DNA of 64,000 nt from Sneathiella chinensis. Its GTDB lineage: Bacteria; Pseudomonadota; Alphaproteobacteria; Sneathiellales; Sneathiellaceae. Location of the stretch: the NCBI RefSeq assembly GCF_012720115.1, contig NZ_VNWN01000002.1:682001-746000 (forward strand), given 5' to 3'. Below, in pieces: positions 46,499 to 55,288 of the stretch (within the stretch, counting starts at the first letter, position 1; each line of letters begins with the position of its first letter). Made by a program: the position numbers and the translations under genes. The notes under the pieces were generated by a model that saw only the letters and a list, made by a program, of their open reading frames with translations, was not told where the DNA came from and made no database searches.

Positions 46499-46772
46499 AT
46501 TCTAAAACACTCTGTTGTTTTGCCCGTATGTACCCGACGACGGGTATACGAAGCCCCCTGTTCGAACACGTCCTTGACGTAAATACAGTAAAACCTTTCA
46601 GAATACTAGTCATTGAAGTGCGGCGGGACAAGTTTGGATTTATTTTCTGATTTTTGAAAAAATTTTAAAATCTGTCCTTGCAATGCGCTTCTGTTTTGAT
46701 TAGGTTCCCGATCCACAGCAGACAGGAACATTTCTTGTCACCCAGTTTCCCAAGAACTGGAACATGGTTTAA

Positions 46773-46849
46773 GCACCGGTAGCTCAGCTGGATAGAGCAC
46801 TAGACTACGAATCTAGGGGTCGGGAGTTCGAATCTTCCCCGGTGCGCCA
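46773..46849 (+). tRNA. tRNA-Arg (ACG)
   Basis: Full cloverleaf: acceptor GCACCGG/CCGGTGC, D arm AGCTCAGCTGGATAGAGC, anticodon stem CTAGA/TCTAG with loop CTACGAA (anticodon ACG at 46807-46809), T arm GGGAGTTCGAATCTTCCC, discriminator G and encoded CCA. The A34 is expected to become inosine to read CGU, CGC and CGA. Confidence 0.97.
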
Positions 46850-47204
46850 TACCTCAAATTTTAAGCTATACTTCCTTTTAAGGTTTTGATTTCGAGATCA
46901 GGCGCGGCTGGTTTTAGCTTGAGGCCCTTGCTCGAGAAACGGCTGTAACCAGCAGACTATCATGGGTTCCGGGTGGCGGTTGCGCCTTATCATCCGGCTC
47001 TTGAGGATCGCGACCATTGTGACCGCGATATCGCCAGAGGCGCGCCCGGTGAGGCCACGCTCTTCCTTTGCATCCCTCCGGTTTGGTTAACTCCAATTGC
47101 CCATCCCTTGAATTTGGGGGAATTATTTGCAGAGAAATAGGGCTTCACTCAGACTCTGTCAGTATACAATCGTTCAAGTTGCTACTTCCTTATGGTGATA
47201 CTCT
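46850..47204. other. intergenic stretch between tRNA-Arg and SulP gene
   Basis: 355 bp with no convincing gene. Short frames on the minus strand (for example 46914-47096, rich in Arg and Pro) look non-coding. No integrase remnant, tRNA 3'-end copy or inverted repeat is obvious. The last 90 bp are AT-richer and probably contain the sulP promoter. Confidence 0.5.
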
Positions 47205-48470
47205 ATGCGCCGACCCAAAATTCTCACCACTCTCAAGACTTATGATCGAAACCAGTTCGTTGCCGATCTTATTGCCGGCACAACAGTGGCTATGGTTGCG
47301 TTGCCTCTCAGCTTGGCCATTGCCATTGCTTCGGGAGCGGACCCGGCAACAGGCCTCGTCACGGCAATCGTTGCCGGTTTCCTGATTTCTGCACTAGGCG
47401 GAAGTCGTGTTCAGATTGGGGGTCCGACGGGCGCATTTATCGTCGTTGTTTTTGGGGTCATCGCCAATCACGGTTATGACGGGTTGGTGATAGCAACATT
47501 CATGGCCGGTTTTATCATGCTTGTTGCCGGATATTTCAGGGCGGGAAACCTGATTTCTTTTGTTCCTGAAGCTGTCGTCAACGGGTTTACGATAGGTATT
47601 GCCATTATTATCGCGACAAGCCAGTTGAAAGACTTTCTGGGATTGGCCGTCGAAAACGTGCCCGCTGATTTTCTTGAGAAAATACCGGCGCTTTGGGCCG
47701 CCCGTGAAAGCCTGAGCCTCTCAGCGCTTTTGATTGCGGTTCTCGGAGTTGGGCTGATTGTTGTTCTTCGCCGTGTTGCACCGCGTGTTCCCGGACTGAT
47801 TGTCGCGGTCGCTATCTGTTCGGCGCTTGTCATCTTCTTGGGGCTGCCTGTCGATACGATAGGCTCCCGCTTTGGTGCGTTGCCCAACACCTTGCCCGCC
47901 CCCCACATACCTGATCTGTCATGGGCAAGGATCGTCGAACTGTTTCCTTCTGCTGTTGTGATTGCGTTTTTGGCTGGCGTTGAATCGCTGCTGTCCGCGA
48001 TGGTGGCTGATCGTATGATTGCCGGTCAGCATCGCCCCAATGCCGAGCTTACAGCACAAGGGGTGGCCAATATCGGGTCAGCCTTGTTTGGAGGTTTGCC
48101 TGCAACGGGTGCGATCGCGCGAACGGCTACCAATATCCGTGCAGGCGGTAAAACGCCTGTCGCTGGATTGATACATGCCGCTGTCATTCTTCTGGTTTTG
48201 CTGCTGGCTGCGCCACTTGCTGGTTATCTTGCAATGCCAGCCTTGGCCGCATTGCTCATGGTTACGGCATGGAATATGAGCGAACCACACAAATGGTCGG
48301 AATATGCACAAGGGCGAAACAGCGACAAGTTTCTCCTGTTGTTGACCATGGTTTTGACGGTTTTGGTTGACCTGACTGTCGCTATTGGTGTCGGGGTAGC
48401 GATAGGACTTGCCATGCGTCTAAACCGCCGAAAGTCTGTTGAAAGCGATTGGACTGAGCCTGACCGATAA
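47205..48470 (+). CDS. SulP family anion permease without STAS domain
   Basis: 421 residues, all membrane part: VADLIAGTTVAMVALPLSLA, the motif VQIGGPTGAFIVVVFGV, and PEAVVNGFTIGIAIIIATSQ place it in SulP (sulfate, bicarbonate and similar anions). Usual members have 500-580 residues with a cytoplasmic STAS domain; here the frame stops right after the last helix (LAMRLNRRKSVESDW). Third positions carry visibly more A/T than in the flanking genes, and it sits next to a tRNA, so transfer is possible. Ends one base before the convergent DMT gene. Confidence 0.88.
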   Translation: MRRPKILTTLKTYDRNQFVADLIAGTTVAMVALPLSLAIAIASGADPATGLVTAIVAGFLISALGGSRVQIGGPTGAFIVVVFGVIANHGYDGLVIATFMAGFIMLVAGYFRAGNLISFVPEAVVNGFTIGIAIIIATSQLKDFLGLAVENVPADFLEKIPALWAARESLSLSALLIAVLGVGLIVVLRRVAPRVPGLIVAVAICSALVIFLGLPVDTIGSRFGALPNTLPAPHIPDLSWARIVELFPSAVVIAFLAGVESLLSAMVADRMIAGQHRPNAELTAQGVANIGSALFGGLPATGAIARTATNIRAGGKTPVAGLIHAAVILLVLLLAAPLAGYLAMPALAALLMVTAWNMSEPHKWSEYAQGRNSDKFLLLLTMVLTVLVDLTVAIGVGVAIGLAMRLNRRKSVESDWTEPDR

Positions 48471-49379
48471 TTAAGTACTGGTTGATGTCTCTTGTTCCGG
48501 TCGCTGGCGCCGGTTTTCCCGGTGCAGGATATAGAGACCGCTGGCAACGACAATGCTGATGCCGGTCCAGGTTGCCATATCGGGGAAGTTTCCAAATACC
48601 ACCAATCCGAACAGGGTTGCGCTGATGATTTCCGCATAGGAGAAGGGCGCAAGTTGGGAGGCGCTGCCGATTTCAAGCGCCTTGATAATGCAAAAGTGAC
48701 TGATGGTTCCAAGGGCGCCGGTGGCAACAAGCAAAGCCCAGCCCCGCCCATCGGGCATCACCCAGTGGAAGGGGAGAAACAGGGACATGATCAGGGTGCC
48801 GAACAGGGCGGTATAGAGCAGGGACATGAGCGGCGGTGCACTGCTGGACAGCTTGCGGGTCATCAACAGATAGAGGGCATAGAGAAATGCCGATCCCAAG
48901 GCGAGGGCATATCCGATAGACAGACCGGAGGCTTCGGGTTTCAGGATGAACAGGGTGCCGGTAAAGCCGATCAGGACCGCTGCCCATCTGTGACGACCGA
49001 CCCGTTCACCCAGCATAAGCGGGGCAAGGGCCGTCATGATCAGCGGAGAGGCAAAGAACACGGCCTTGCCATTGGCCAGCGGAATAAAGAAAAGCGCCGC
49101 GAAAAAGAGAGCGGTATCCCCCAGCAGGAAAAGGGCGCGGGAGAGTTGCAACGAGAATCGCGTCCGGGAAAAGCGGAGCCGTTGCCGCAACAGCAGAAAC
49201 AGGGGCAGCAGGGTCAGCAGATTGAAGGCGTATCGGCCCCACACCACCTGGGCAACGGGATAATCGGCAACCAGTATCTTGGCCGTCCCATCCATCAGCG
49301 GAACAAGCAGCATACCCAGAATCATGAAAAGGGGCGCTCGCCCCGCAGGTGACCGGATGGCCCGTACAATCGCTGTCAT
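48471..49379 (-). CDS. DMT superfamily (EamA) permease
   Basis: 302 residues, ten helices in two EamA repeats (about 18-145, 155-290): MILGMLLVPLMDGTAKILV and HRWAAVLIGFTGTLFILKP. A paralogue of the permease at 21660-22571, with the same layout and a similar end (SGLYILHRENRRQ against [13 protein letters not shown]). Substrate unknown. 49380-49563, upstream, shows nothing. Confidence 0.87.
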   Translation of the reverse strand: MTAIVRAIRSPAGRAPLFMILGMLLVPLMDGTAKILVADYPVAQVVWGRYAFNLLTLLPLFLLLRQRLRFSRTRFSLQLSRALFLLGDTALFFAALFFIPLANGKAVFFASPLIMTALAPLMLGERVGRHRWAAVLIGFTGTLFILKPEASGLSIGYALALGSAFLYALYLLMTRKLSSSAPPLMSLLYTALFGTLIMSLFLPFHWVMPDGRGWALLVATGALGTISHFCIIKALEIGSASQLAPFSYAEIISATLFGLVVFGNFPDMATWTGISIVVASGLYILHRENRRQRPEQETSTST

Positions 49380-49563
49380 GATGTTTTGTACGGAGAAACC
49401 GTCAGACTGACAACTGTTTATGATGAAAATGTCATTAGATCTGTCCGGCGCAGCGGAACAGGTTCCGCCGCGTCAGTCAGAGGGAATGGGATTGGCCGTG
49501 GTCCGGGAGAGGGGCTGCGCCGCCGTTTCCCGCCCAAAGGGGGTCTGGTCCCGAAGAAGTCGC

Positions 49564-50010
49564 TTAGTTCGCTGTGGCCCGGATGCCCGCATAGTCGAGC
49601 TTGATATTCGGCTGTCGCGGGACGGCCGTATAATCGGCAAACATCCTGATTTTTGAAATCTTGTCCTTATCGAAGGTCCAGATCTGCATCCAGCCGGAGA
49701 CCCAGCCCTGCCCATTGGCGATCAGGCTGCATTCCAGATCACCGCGCACAATCAGCTTGTGACCTTCAAGATGATATTCTGCAGGGGTAATGTGGGTAAA
49801 ATCGAACATTTGCCGGCACATTTTCAGAAAATTCAGGGTGCCTTTTTCACCAATATAGGTGGCCGAAAAACTGTCTGAATTCAGCTGGTTCCCAAGACAG
49901 ACGTGAATCTCGCTGTCATTGGTAAACATTTCCGGCAGTTGATACGTGTCCCCATTGATAACGCGACTGAGCAAGCAATCCACTGTTTTTTCATAGGTCG
50001 TGTTCGACAT
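49564..50010 (-). CDS. NTF2/SnoaL-like protein
   Basis: 148 residues with the cone-shaped NTF2-like pattern: N-terminal helices, then FTNDSEIHVCLG, a middle helix, and C-terminal strands with WVSGWMQIWTFDKDKISKIRMFADY. The fold holds isomerases, dehydratases and scaffold proteins; no catalytic pair can be assigned. It is transcribed with the same polarity as the CoA-transferase cluster but separated by a terminator. Confidence 0.75.
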   Translation of the reverse strand: MSNTTYEKTVDCLLSRVINGDTYQLPEMFTNDSEIHVCLGNQLNSDSFSATYIGEKGTLNFLKMCRQMFDFTHITPAEYHLEGHKLIVRGDLECSLIANGQGWVSGWMQIWTFDKDKISKIRMFADYTAVPRQPNIKLDYAGIRATAN

Positions 50011-50056
50011 GTGTATGCCCTCGTTTGAAGAGTGGAGCGAATTTACACAACAAGAA

Positions 50057-50081
50057 ACACTAATTTATAAATACACTAATT
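50057..50081. repeat. direct repeat ACACTAATT upstream of the NTF2-like gene
   Basis: ACACTAATT at 50057-50065 and again at 50073-50081, 16 bp apart, in a very AT-rich stretch 47 bp before the gene. Could be a regulator site or just an UP-element-like promoter region. Confidence 0.35.
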
Positions 50082-50115
50082 AATAGTAACGTGTTTGCGG
50101 GAGAAGAAAAGAAAA

Positions 50116-50150
50116 AAATACCCCGAAAGGTTGTTTTTCGGGGTATTTCT
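50116..50150 (-). terminator. terminator of the CoA-transferase operon
   Basis: AATACCCCGAAA (50117-50128) pairs with TTTCGGGGTATT (50136-50147); on the minus strand it is followed by seven Ts in TTTTTTTCTTTTCTT. It ends the transcript that reads caiB. Confidence 0.88.
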
Positions 50151-50180
50151 GCATTTAAGTGTTTGCGAACAGAGGCTTAG

Positions 50181-50318
50181 CTAGCCTTTTGCAAGAGGTT
50201 CCAGACCTTGTACACCAAATTTCACCATTTTCTTGTTCCCAGTTTTCGGGATGCCTCCTGTTCTGGCATCCGGAATGTTAAAGTTCCTCTGCGCCCGGAA
50301 AAAATAGTACTGTTGTGG
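50181..50318 (-). other. open 45-codon frame directly behind the caiB-family stop codon
   Basis: After the TAG of the family III CoA-transferase, the same frame stays open for 45 codons, to a TAG at 50183-50181. It ends in GVQGLEPLAKG. There is no ATG near its beginning. Either chance, an old longer C-terminus, or readthrough. The rest of 50011-50318 holds the repeat and the terminator listed separately. Confidence 0.3.
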
Positions 50319-51518
50319 CTATGACTTCGGCTGCTCCCACAATATGCCGTCCTCAAGCAGGCGTTCCACCTCGTCAGGACTGTACCCCACATCAGACAGA
50401 ATGTCGCGTCCATCCGCACCGAAGGCGGGCGGGGGGCTGACAACAGCGCCGGGGGTCCGGCTCATCTTGACGGCGACACCGGTTCCCCGGTAGCCATCCA
50501 TCTCGACAACCATTTCCCGGTGACGGGTATGCGGATGTTCAAGGGCTTCGGGGACGGACATGGCCGCCCCTGCCGGGACGCCGGCGTCCAGCAGGCGGGT
50601 GGCAAACTCGATCCCGTCCTTGTCATGAAGCGCCTCGTTAATGAGGGCATTCAATTCATCCCGATGCTGTAGACGGCTGGCATTGTCGCCAAAACGCGGA
50701 TCGTCCGCCATGTCGCTGCGGCCCAGTTCGGCGCACAACTTGCGGAACTGTCCATTGTTACCGATCCCGAGGAAAATCGGGGCGGTCGCTGTCTGGTACA
50801 GATCGTACGGTGCGATATTGGGGTGTGAGTTGCCGGTCAGGCGCGGGGCGTTCCCTGACATCAGGGTGTTGGCGGCATGAGGATGCTGCAACTGGATGCC
50901 GGTGTCATAGAGGGATGCCTCGACGGATTGTCCCTTGCCGGATACATGCCGTTCGTTCACGGCCAGCAGGATGCCGATGACGGCGTTCATGCCGGTGCCA
51001 AGATCCACCAGCGGAATGCCGACGCGAACCGGTCCGGAATCCGGGGACCCGTTGACGCTGATCAGCCCGGCCCAGGCCTGGATCACGGCGTCATATCCGG
51101 GGAAGCCCCCGAACGGTCCGTCCGCGCCAAAGCCGGTGACCCGGCAATGGATCAGGCGGGGGAATTCGCGGGACAGGACATCCTCATATCCAAGGCCCCA
51201 TTTTTCCATGGAGCCGGTCTTGAAATTCTCGACCAGAATATCGGCGTCCCTGAGCAGCTTGAGCAGGATTTCCTTGCCTTCCGGCGTCCGGATATCAAGG
51301 GCAATGGAGCGCTTGTTCCGGTTGGCGCCGGAAAAATAGGCTGACAGGCCTTCCTCGTTGAAGGGAGGACCCCATGTGCGTGTTTCATCGCCTTGCGGAG
51401 GCTCCACCTTGATCACCTCTGCCCCGTGGTCGGCGAGAATCTGGGTGCAGAACGGTCCGCCCAATACACGCGACAAATCAACTACTTTCAGGCCTTTGAG
51501 TGCACCTTTAAGAGACAT
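50319..51518 (-). CDS. family III CoA-transferase (CaiB/BaiF/Frc)
   Basis: 399 residues, full length. LKVVDLSRVLGGPFCTQILA, VIKVEPPQGDETRTWGPPF, and the catalytic Asp D172 in VGIPLVDLGTGMNA, which forms the anhydride with the acyl-CoA. It moves CoA between carboxylic acids; carnitine, formyl/oxalyl, succinyl/benzylsuccinate and others are known, and this one cannot be specified. Follows the family I CoA-transferase subunits by 51 bp. Confidence 0.9.
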   Translation of the reverse strand: MSLKGALKGLKVVDLSRVLGGPFCTQILADHGAEVIKVEPPQGDETRTWGPPFNEEGLSAYFSGANRNKRSIALDIRTPEGKEILLKLLRDADILVENFKTGSMEKWGLGYEDVLSREFPRLIHCRVTGFGADGPFGGFPGYDAVIQAWAGLISVNGSPDSGPVRVGIPLVDLGTGMNAVIGILLAVNERHVSGKGQSVEASLYDTGIQLQHPHAANTLMSGNAPRLTGNSHPNIAPYDLYQTATAPIFLGIGNNGQFRKLCAELGRSDMADDPRFGDNASRLQHRDELNALINEALHDKDGIEFATRLLDAGVPAGAAMSVPEALEHPHTRHREMVVEMDGYRGTGVAVKMSRTPGAVVSPPPAFGADGRDILSDVGYSPDEVERLLEDGILWEQPKS

Positions 51519-51569
51519 GACTTTCCTTTTTCCTATGGCGGGTTTTTCCCGCTTGTTTCTAAAAGCGTA

Positions 51570-52304
51570 TCAGGCGGTTGGCGCGAAAACGGATTCGGCG
51601 AACTGCGGATACACTTCCCTTACTTTTTCCCTTACCTCCGTTTCCAGAATATTGAGGAGGCCGGCATCCGGCGCTGGTGTAATCGGGGTGTCCTTCGAAT
51701 AGTCGAATTCAAACCCGGTATTATCCAGAATATCCTCAAGTGAACTGGAGGGATGTATGCTTTGCAGTCTAAACTTTCGTGCTTCCCTGTCAAAACGGAA
51801 AAAGGCCTTGTTGGTCAGCAGGCCGTAAGGACCGCCGGTGCGATAGATATTGTCCTCGGAGGTACCCGGGCTGCTGATGAAGTTTACCTTGTCGACCAGA
51901 ACGCGGCGCGTGTGTTCCTCGCGGAACAGGATGACCTTGGGCACCAGATAGTAAAGATAGGCAGACCCGAACGTTCCCGGCCAGCGCGGGGCGTTGTTGG
52001 GATAGTCGCCCATGCCCATCAGGTTGATATTGGCCTGACCATCAATTTCACCGCCGCCCAGGAAAAAGGCGTCAATTCGGCCCTGTGCCGCACAATCGAA
52101 CAGTTCAACTGATCCGTTGGTGAAGAAGTTGTGCTGGGTGGAGCCCAGAATATTCACGTGACTGGGGGCATTCCACGCGGCCTTGCCCAGCAGGGCAGCT
52201 GCCCCCGGAATAGGCGAGGAGGCGCCGACAGCCACATGGCGGCAGTCTTTCAGAAGATTGGCGATAAAGCAGATCAGGGCTTTTTTCTCGTCTGCAATGG
52301 TCAT
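51570..52304 (-). CDS. family I CoA-transferase, beta subunit
   Basis: 244 residues, resembling subunit B of glutaconate CoA-transferase and the IpdB hydrolase of sterol ring degradation: AVGASSPIPGAAALLGKAA, RIDAFFLGGGEIDGQANINL and SSPGTSEDNIYRTGGPYGLL. In true transferases a Glu of the beta subunit carries CoA; the GGGEIDGQAN segment is the candidate place, but I cannot prove it. Starts one base after the alpha subunit stop (TAACATG). Confidence 0.87.
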   Translation of the reverse strand: MTIADEKKALICFIANLLKDCRHVAVGASSPIPGAAALLGKAAWNAPSHVNILGSTQHNFFTNGSVELFDCAAQGRIDAFFLGGGEIDGQANINLMGMGDYPNNAPRWPGTFGSAYLYYLVPKVILFREEHTRRVLVDKVNFISSPGTSEDNIYRTGGPYGLLTNKAFFRFDREARKFRLQSIHPSSSLEDILDNTGFEFDYSKDTPITPAPDAGLLNILETEVREKVREVYPQFAESVFAPTA

Positions 52305-52305
52305 G

Positions 52306-53112
52306 TTACTTGCCCCCCTTGAAAACAAACTCGTTCAGATACTGATCAAACCCTTCCTGACTGCGGGCCATGCTGCGATACTGGGACAGGTTTTCGGAAT
52401 CCTCGCCGTCCCCCTGCCAGAAGGCCAGTGGCCACGTGCCCTTCGGACAATGGGCAACACCCCCCACATACAGGTCCGGAATAACACCGGCGGCCATGGT
52501 CTCGTCCTCAAGAAGCGGGGTGTCGGTGATTTTCTCAACCGTGATCAGTGCGGTTTTGGAGGCCTGTGTCATGTTGACCAGTTCGCGGCGACGGCCGGCC
52601 CAGACATTGCCGTTCCGATCGGCAAGCGGGGCGTGGAACAGGGCCACATCCGGCCGGATGGCCGGGATGGCCACAATGGGGTCATTGTCGGCGAACGGGT
52701 TGTCGATAACCTTCCAGTCCGGGTGATGGGTCAGGATATCACTGCCGATAATCCCGCGGAGCGGCATAAACGGCAGCCCCTTCTGGGAGGCCTGCAGCGC
52801 GGCGTGAATGGCCGGGCAGGTGGCGTCCACCAGTTTGATGGTGCCATCCTTGACGGCCTGATTGAAGCGGGGCGGCGGGTTGTATTCGCCAAGGGTCAGG
52901 GCGGAGCTTTCAAAGGTTTTGACAAGTCCGGCCCCGATCAGAAGTTCTGATTGCAGGCCGCTTGTGGGGATCCCCACAAGGTGAAGATCGGAAATGCCCT
53001 GCCGGATGATTTCGCGGGTCGCCTCCATGGCTACCCCTGCATAATCGGAGGGCACGGCGATCTTGGCGCCGTTCGGTATCTTCTTGATCAGATCTTCAAT
53101 TGAATAGATCAT
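52306..53112 (-). CDS. family I CoA-transferase, alpha subunit
   Basis: 268 residues paired with the beta subunit. MIYSIEDLIKKIPNGAKIAV, then HLVGIPTSGLQSELLIGAG and ALFHAPLADRNGNVWAGRRR match glutaconate/IpdA-type alpha subunits. The usual GGF after the first strand is not obvious. An in-frame start at 53166 exists but 53112 has the better context. Confidence 0.87.
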   Translation of the reverse strand: MIYSIEDLIKKIPNGAKIAVPSDYAGVAMEATREIIRQGISDLHLVGIPTSGLQSELLIGAGLVKTFESSALTLGEYNPPPRFNQAVKDGTIKLVDATCPAIHAALQASQKGLPFMPLRGIIGSDILTHHPDWKVIDNPFADNDPIVAIPAIRPDVALFHAPLADRNGNVWAGRRRELVNMTQASKTALITVEKITDTPLLEDETMAAGVIPDLYVGGVAHCPKGTWPLAFWQGDGEDSENLSQYRSMARSQEGFDQYLNEFVFKGGK

Positions 53113-53137
53113 CTGATTTCCATCCCTTTTTGTTTGT

Positions 53138-54373
53138 TTATCTGATGGTGCGAATGTCTTTGACAAGCAGGAACGGCAGCGCGCCGCTGATCAGGCATGT
53201 CAGGGAGAAGAGAAAGACGGCGGAATAACTTCCCGTCGTGTCGAATATCCAGCCGCTCAGGAAAGAGCCGGTCGCGGTGCCGAGGCCCCCGCCGATATAG
53301 ATGAAGCCATAGATGGAGCCAAAATTTGGCCCGGCAAAAAAGCGGGCGGCGACAGAGCCGTTGATCGGGGCGCGGGTTCCCATGGTGAGGCCGAACAGGG
53401 CCACGAACAGATACAGCTTCCAGATTTCGCCGGGGTCGTCAAAGCTCCACAGAAACAGCGCCCCGGAAATGGTGGTGACAAAGGTGCCGATGGCCACAAC
53501 GCTGACGCGGTACCGGGTCAGGAGATATCCGCAGGTAATCATGCCGATCGGGATGAACAGCCCGGTCAGGCCCACATGCAGGGACGCATCCACCGGGGTT
53601 AGTTGGTGGTCGATCAGATAGGTCACGCTTTGGATCATGATTGAATAAATGCCATTGGCGGTGACAAAGAACACTAGAAACAGTCCCCAGAAATTGGTGG
53701 TTCTGATGGCACTGGACAGCGTGTTGCGGGGGCGGCTGGCGTTCATTTCCGCCGCCCGGCTTTCAACGTGAAGGCGGCTGCCGGCGGCCAGTGTTTTCCA
53801 GGGCAGGGCAAGCAGGATGGGGATCATCGCAAGCAGGAAACAGCCGAGGATGATTTCCGCCTGTCGCCAGCCAAAGGTGCTGATCAGAAGCTGGGAGCCG
53901 AACAGGCCTGCAAAACTGCCCGCGCCAAGAGAGGAGAACACAACGCTCATGGCCAGCGGCAGCTTGGTCTTGAACCAGCGGCTGACCAGGGCGGATGTGG
54001 GCACATTCCCGCAACAGGCTGTGGCGAACCCGACCATGACGCCAAGGCCGATATAGAAACTCCACAGATTGTTGGAATATCCCGCAAGGACAAGGCCCGA
54101 GCCGCCGGACAGCAATCCGATGGTGAAGATATTCCGGGGGCCCAACCGGTCGAACAGAAACCCTGCGATGGGGCCGGACAGGCCGGTGGACAGGGCGCAA
54201 ACCGAATAGATAGAGGTGACGGAACTCCGGGACCAACTGAATTCATCGATCAGGGGAGACACGAGGTTCGGGAAATGCTCCGGCGCCATCCGTGTGATGA
54301 GGCTCAGCACAAAGCAGATAACAACAATGCTGATGGACAGCATTGTCAGCTCGGATTTTTGGCCTTGTGACAA
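53138..54373 (-). CDS. MFS transporter (monocarboxylate/oxalate-formate-like)
   Basis: 411 residues, 12 helices. PIAGFLFDRLGPRNIFTIG is the MFS motif A region; the general pattern resembles the OFA/MCT-like carriers of organic acids. Probably brings in the acid that the CoA-transferases activate. The TTG at 54373 is chosen because GGAG precedes it; ATG 54343 is an alternative that still keeps helix 1. It lies 25 bp before the alpha subunit gene. Confidence 0.87.
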   Translation of the reverse strand: MSQGQKSELTMLSISIVVICFVLSLITRMAPEHFPNLVSPLIDEFSWSRSSVTSIYSVCALSTGLSGPIAGFLFDRLGPRNIFTIGLLSGGSGLVLAGYSNNLWSFYIGLGVMVGFATACCGNVPTSALVSRWFKTKLPLAMSVVFSSLGAGSFAGLFGSQLLISTFGWRQAEIILGCFLLAMIPILLALPWKTLAAGSRLHVESRAAEMNASRPRNTLSSAIRTTNFWGLFLVFFVTANGIYSIMIQSVTYLIDHQLTPVDASLHVGLTGLFIPIGMITCGYLLTRYRVSVVAIGTFVTTISGALFLWSFDDPGEIWKLYLFVALFGLTMGTRAPINGSVAARFFAGPNFGSIYGFIYIGGGLGTATGSFLSGWIFDTTGSYSAVFLFSLTCLISGALPFLLVKDIRTIR

Positions 54374-54495
54374 AGTACAGGCTCCGCTTGGGGCGACTAG
54401 AAGCCCAGATTATTATTCTTATTGATTTGGCGAGATGCCGTTTTCCCAAAACTAGCAGAGTAAAGCGCGGGAAAGGAAGCTATTTTTCAGCGCCG

Positions 54496-55284
54496 CTATT
54501 CTTTTCGGAAGATCGCCGATGCCACCCAACCGGCAATCAGGGCGATGATAATGGCCGCCAGACCATGCCACGCCGGATGGTTTTGGGCAAAGTCATAGAT
54601 CTGCCTGCCAAGCCCGGATTTCTTGATAAACAGGGGCGAGGATTGGGCGCTGATCAGGTCTCCGTTCTTGAACAGGTAGAATTCCGCGGTATAGGTCCCA
54701 ACCGGGACATTGGCCGGAAAATGAATCGTTGTCCTGAACAGGGAGGGGCCGAGGAAATAGACCTTTGACTGCCCGTCCGTGTAGAGCTGTTCAGCCTGCC
54801 GCTGGCGCACGATGGCCCGTTTGAAGTCAACCGCATCGCTGCGGCTCTCCAGTTCGCGAAAGGCAATCCGTTCCGGCCCGATCCGCAGTCGGTCAAGGGT
54901 GTTGCCAGAGGTAATCTCGCGGACCGGTCGGTTCGAGGCAGAGGCATAGAAGCCCGGCACCTTGTCGATCTCAAGGGCGTCCGTATTGGCCCAGATGCCC
55001 GCGATTCGCTCCTTCTTGCGGACAATCACCTCGGTTTCCGGGCCGCGGATAACAACAATGATATCGCCATGTTCCTGTCCGTCCGAGGCAATGTCGCCGC
55101 GCACCGTCCCGAACAACAAAAGGTCGGTGCCGGTAAAGTCGGAAGTGACGGAAATCAGGTGGGACGAGATGTCGGTGACCAGCGAGCCATCAGCACGGGA
55201 CAGGCTTGTATGGGCCAGCAGGGTGCCTGTAAAGGTCAGCAGGAAAAGGAGCGCCTGGCTGTGCTGTATCAGGGATGCCTTCAT
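54496..55284 (-). CDS. TIGR02186 family membrane-anchored protein
   Basis: 262 residues: signal peptide about 1-31 (ending SRA-DG), a periplasmic part with two domains (SHLISVTSDFTGTDLLLFG opens it), and a C-terminal membrane helix (about 235-256, AAIIIALIAGWVASAIF). This family is found almost always behind a TauE/SafE permease; here the gap is 4 bp. Likely a periplasmic partner in export of sulfite or sulfur-containing compounds. GGGAGG before the ATG. Confidence 0.82.
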   Translation of the reverse strand: MKASLIQHSQALLFLLTFTGTLLAHTSLSRADGSLVTDISSHLISVTSDFTGTDLLLFGTVRGDIASDGQEHGDIIVVIRGPETEVIVRKKERIAGIWANTDALEIDKVPGFYASASNRPVREITSGNTLDRLRIGPERIAFRELESRSDAVDFKRAIVRQRQAEQLYTDGQSKVYFLGPSLFRTTIHFPANVPVGTYTAEFYLFKNGDLISAQSSPLFIKKSGLGRQIYDFAQNHPAWHGLAAIIIALIAGWVASAIFRKE

Positions 55285-55288
55285 GTGG

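Noticed and set aside
46914-47096. 60-residue minus-strand frame
   Set aside because: Arg/Pro-rich composition, no ribosome site, no family resemblance.
46850-47204. Integrated element behind tRNA-Arg
   Set aside because: No integrase gene and no second copy of the tRNA 3' end were found in the window; only base use of the SulP gene hints at transfer.
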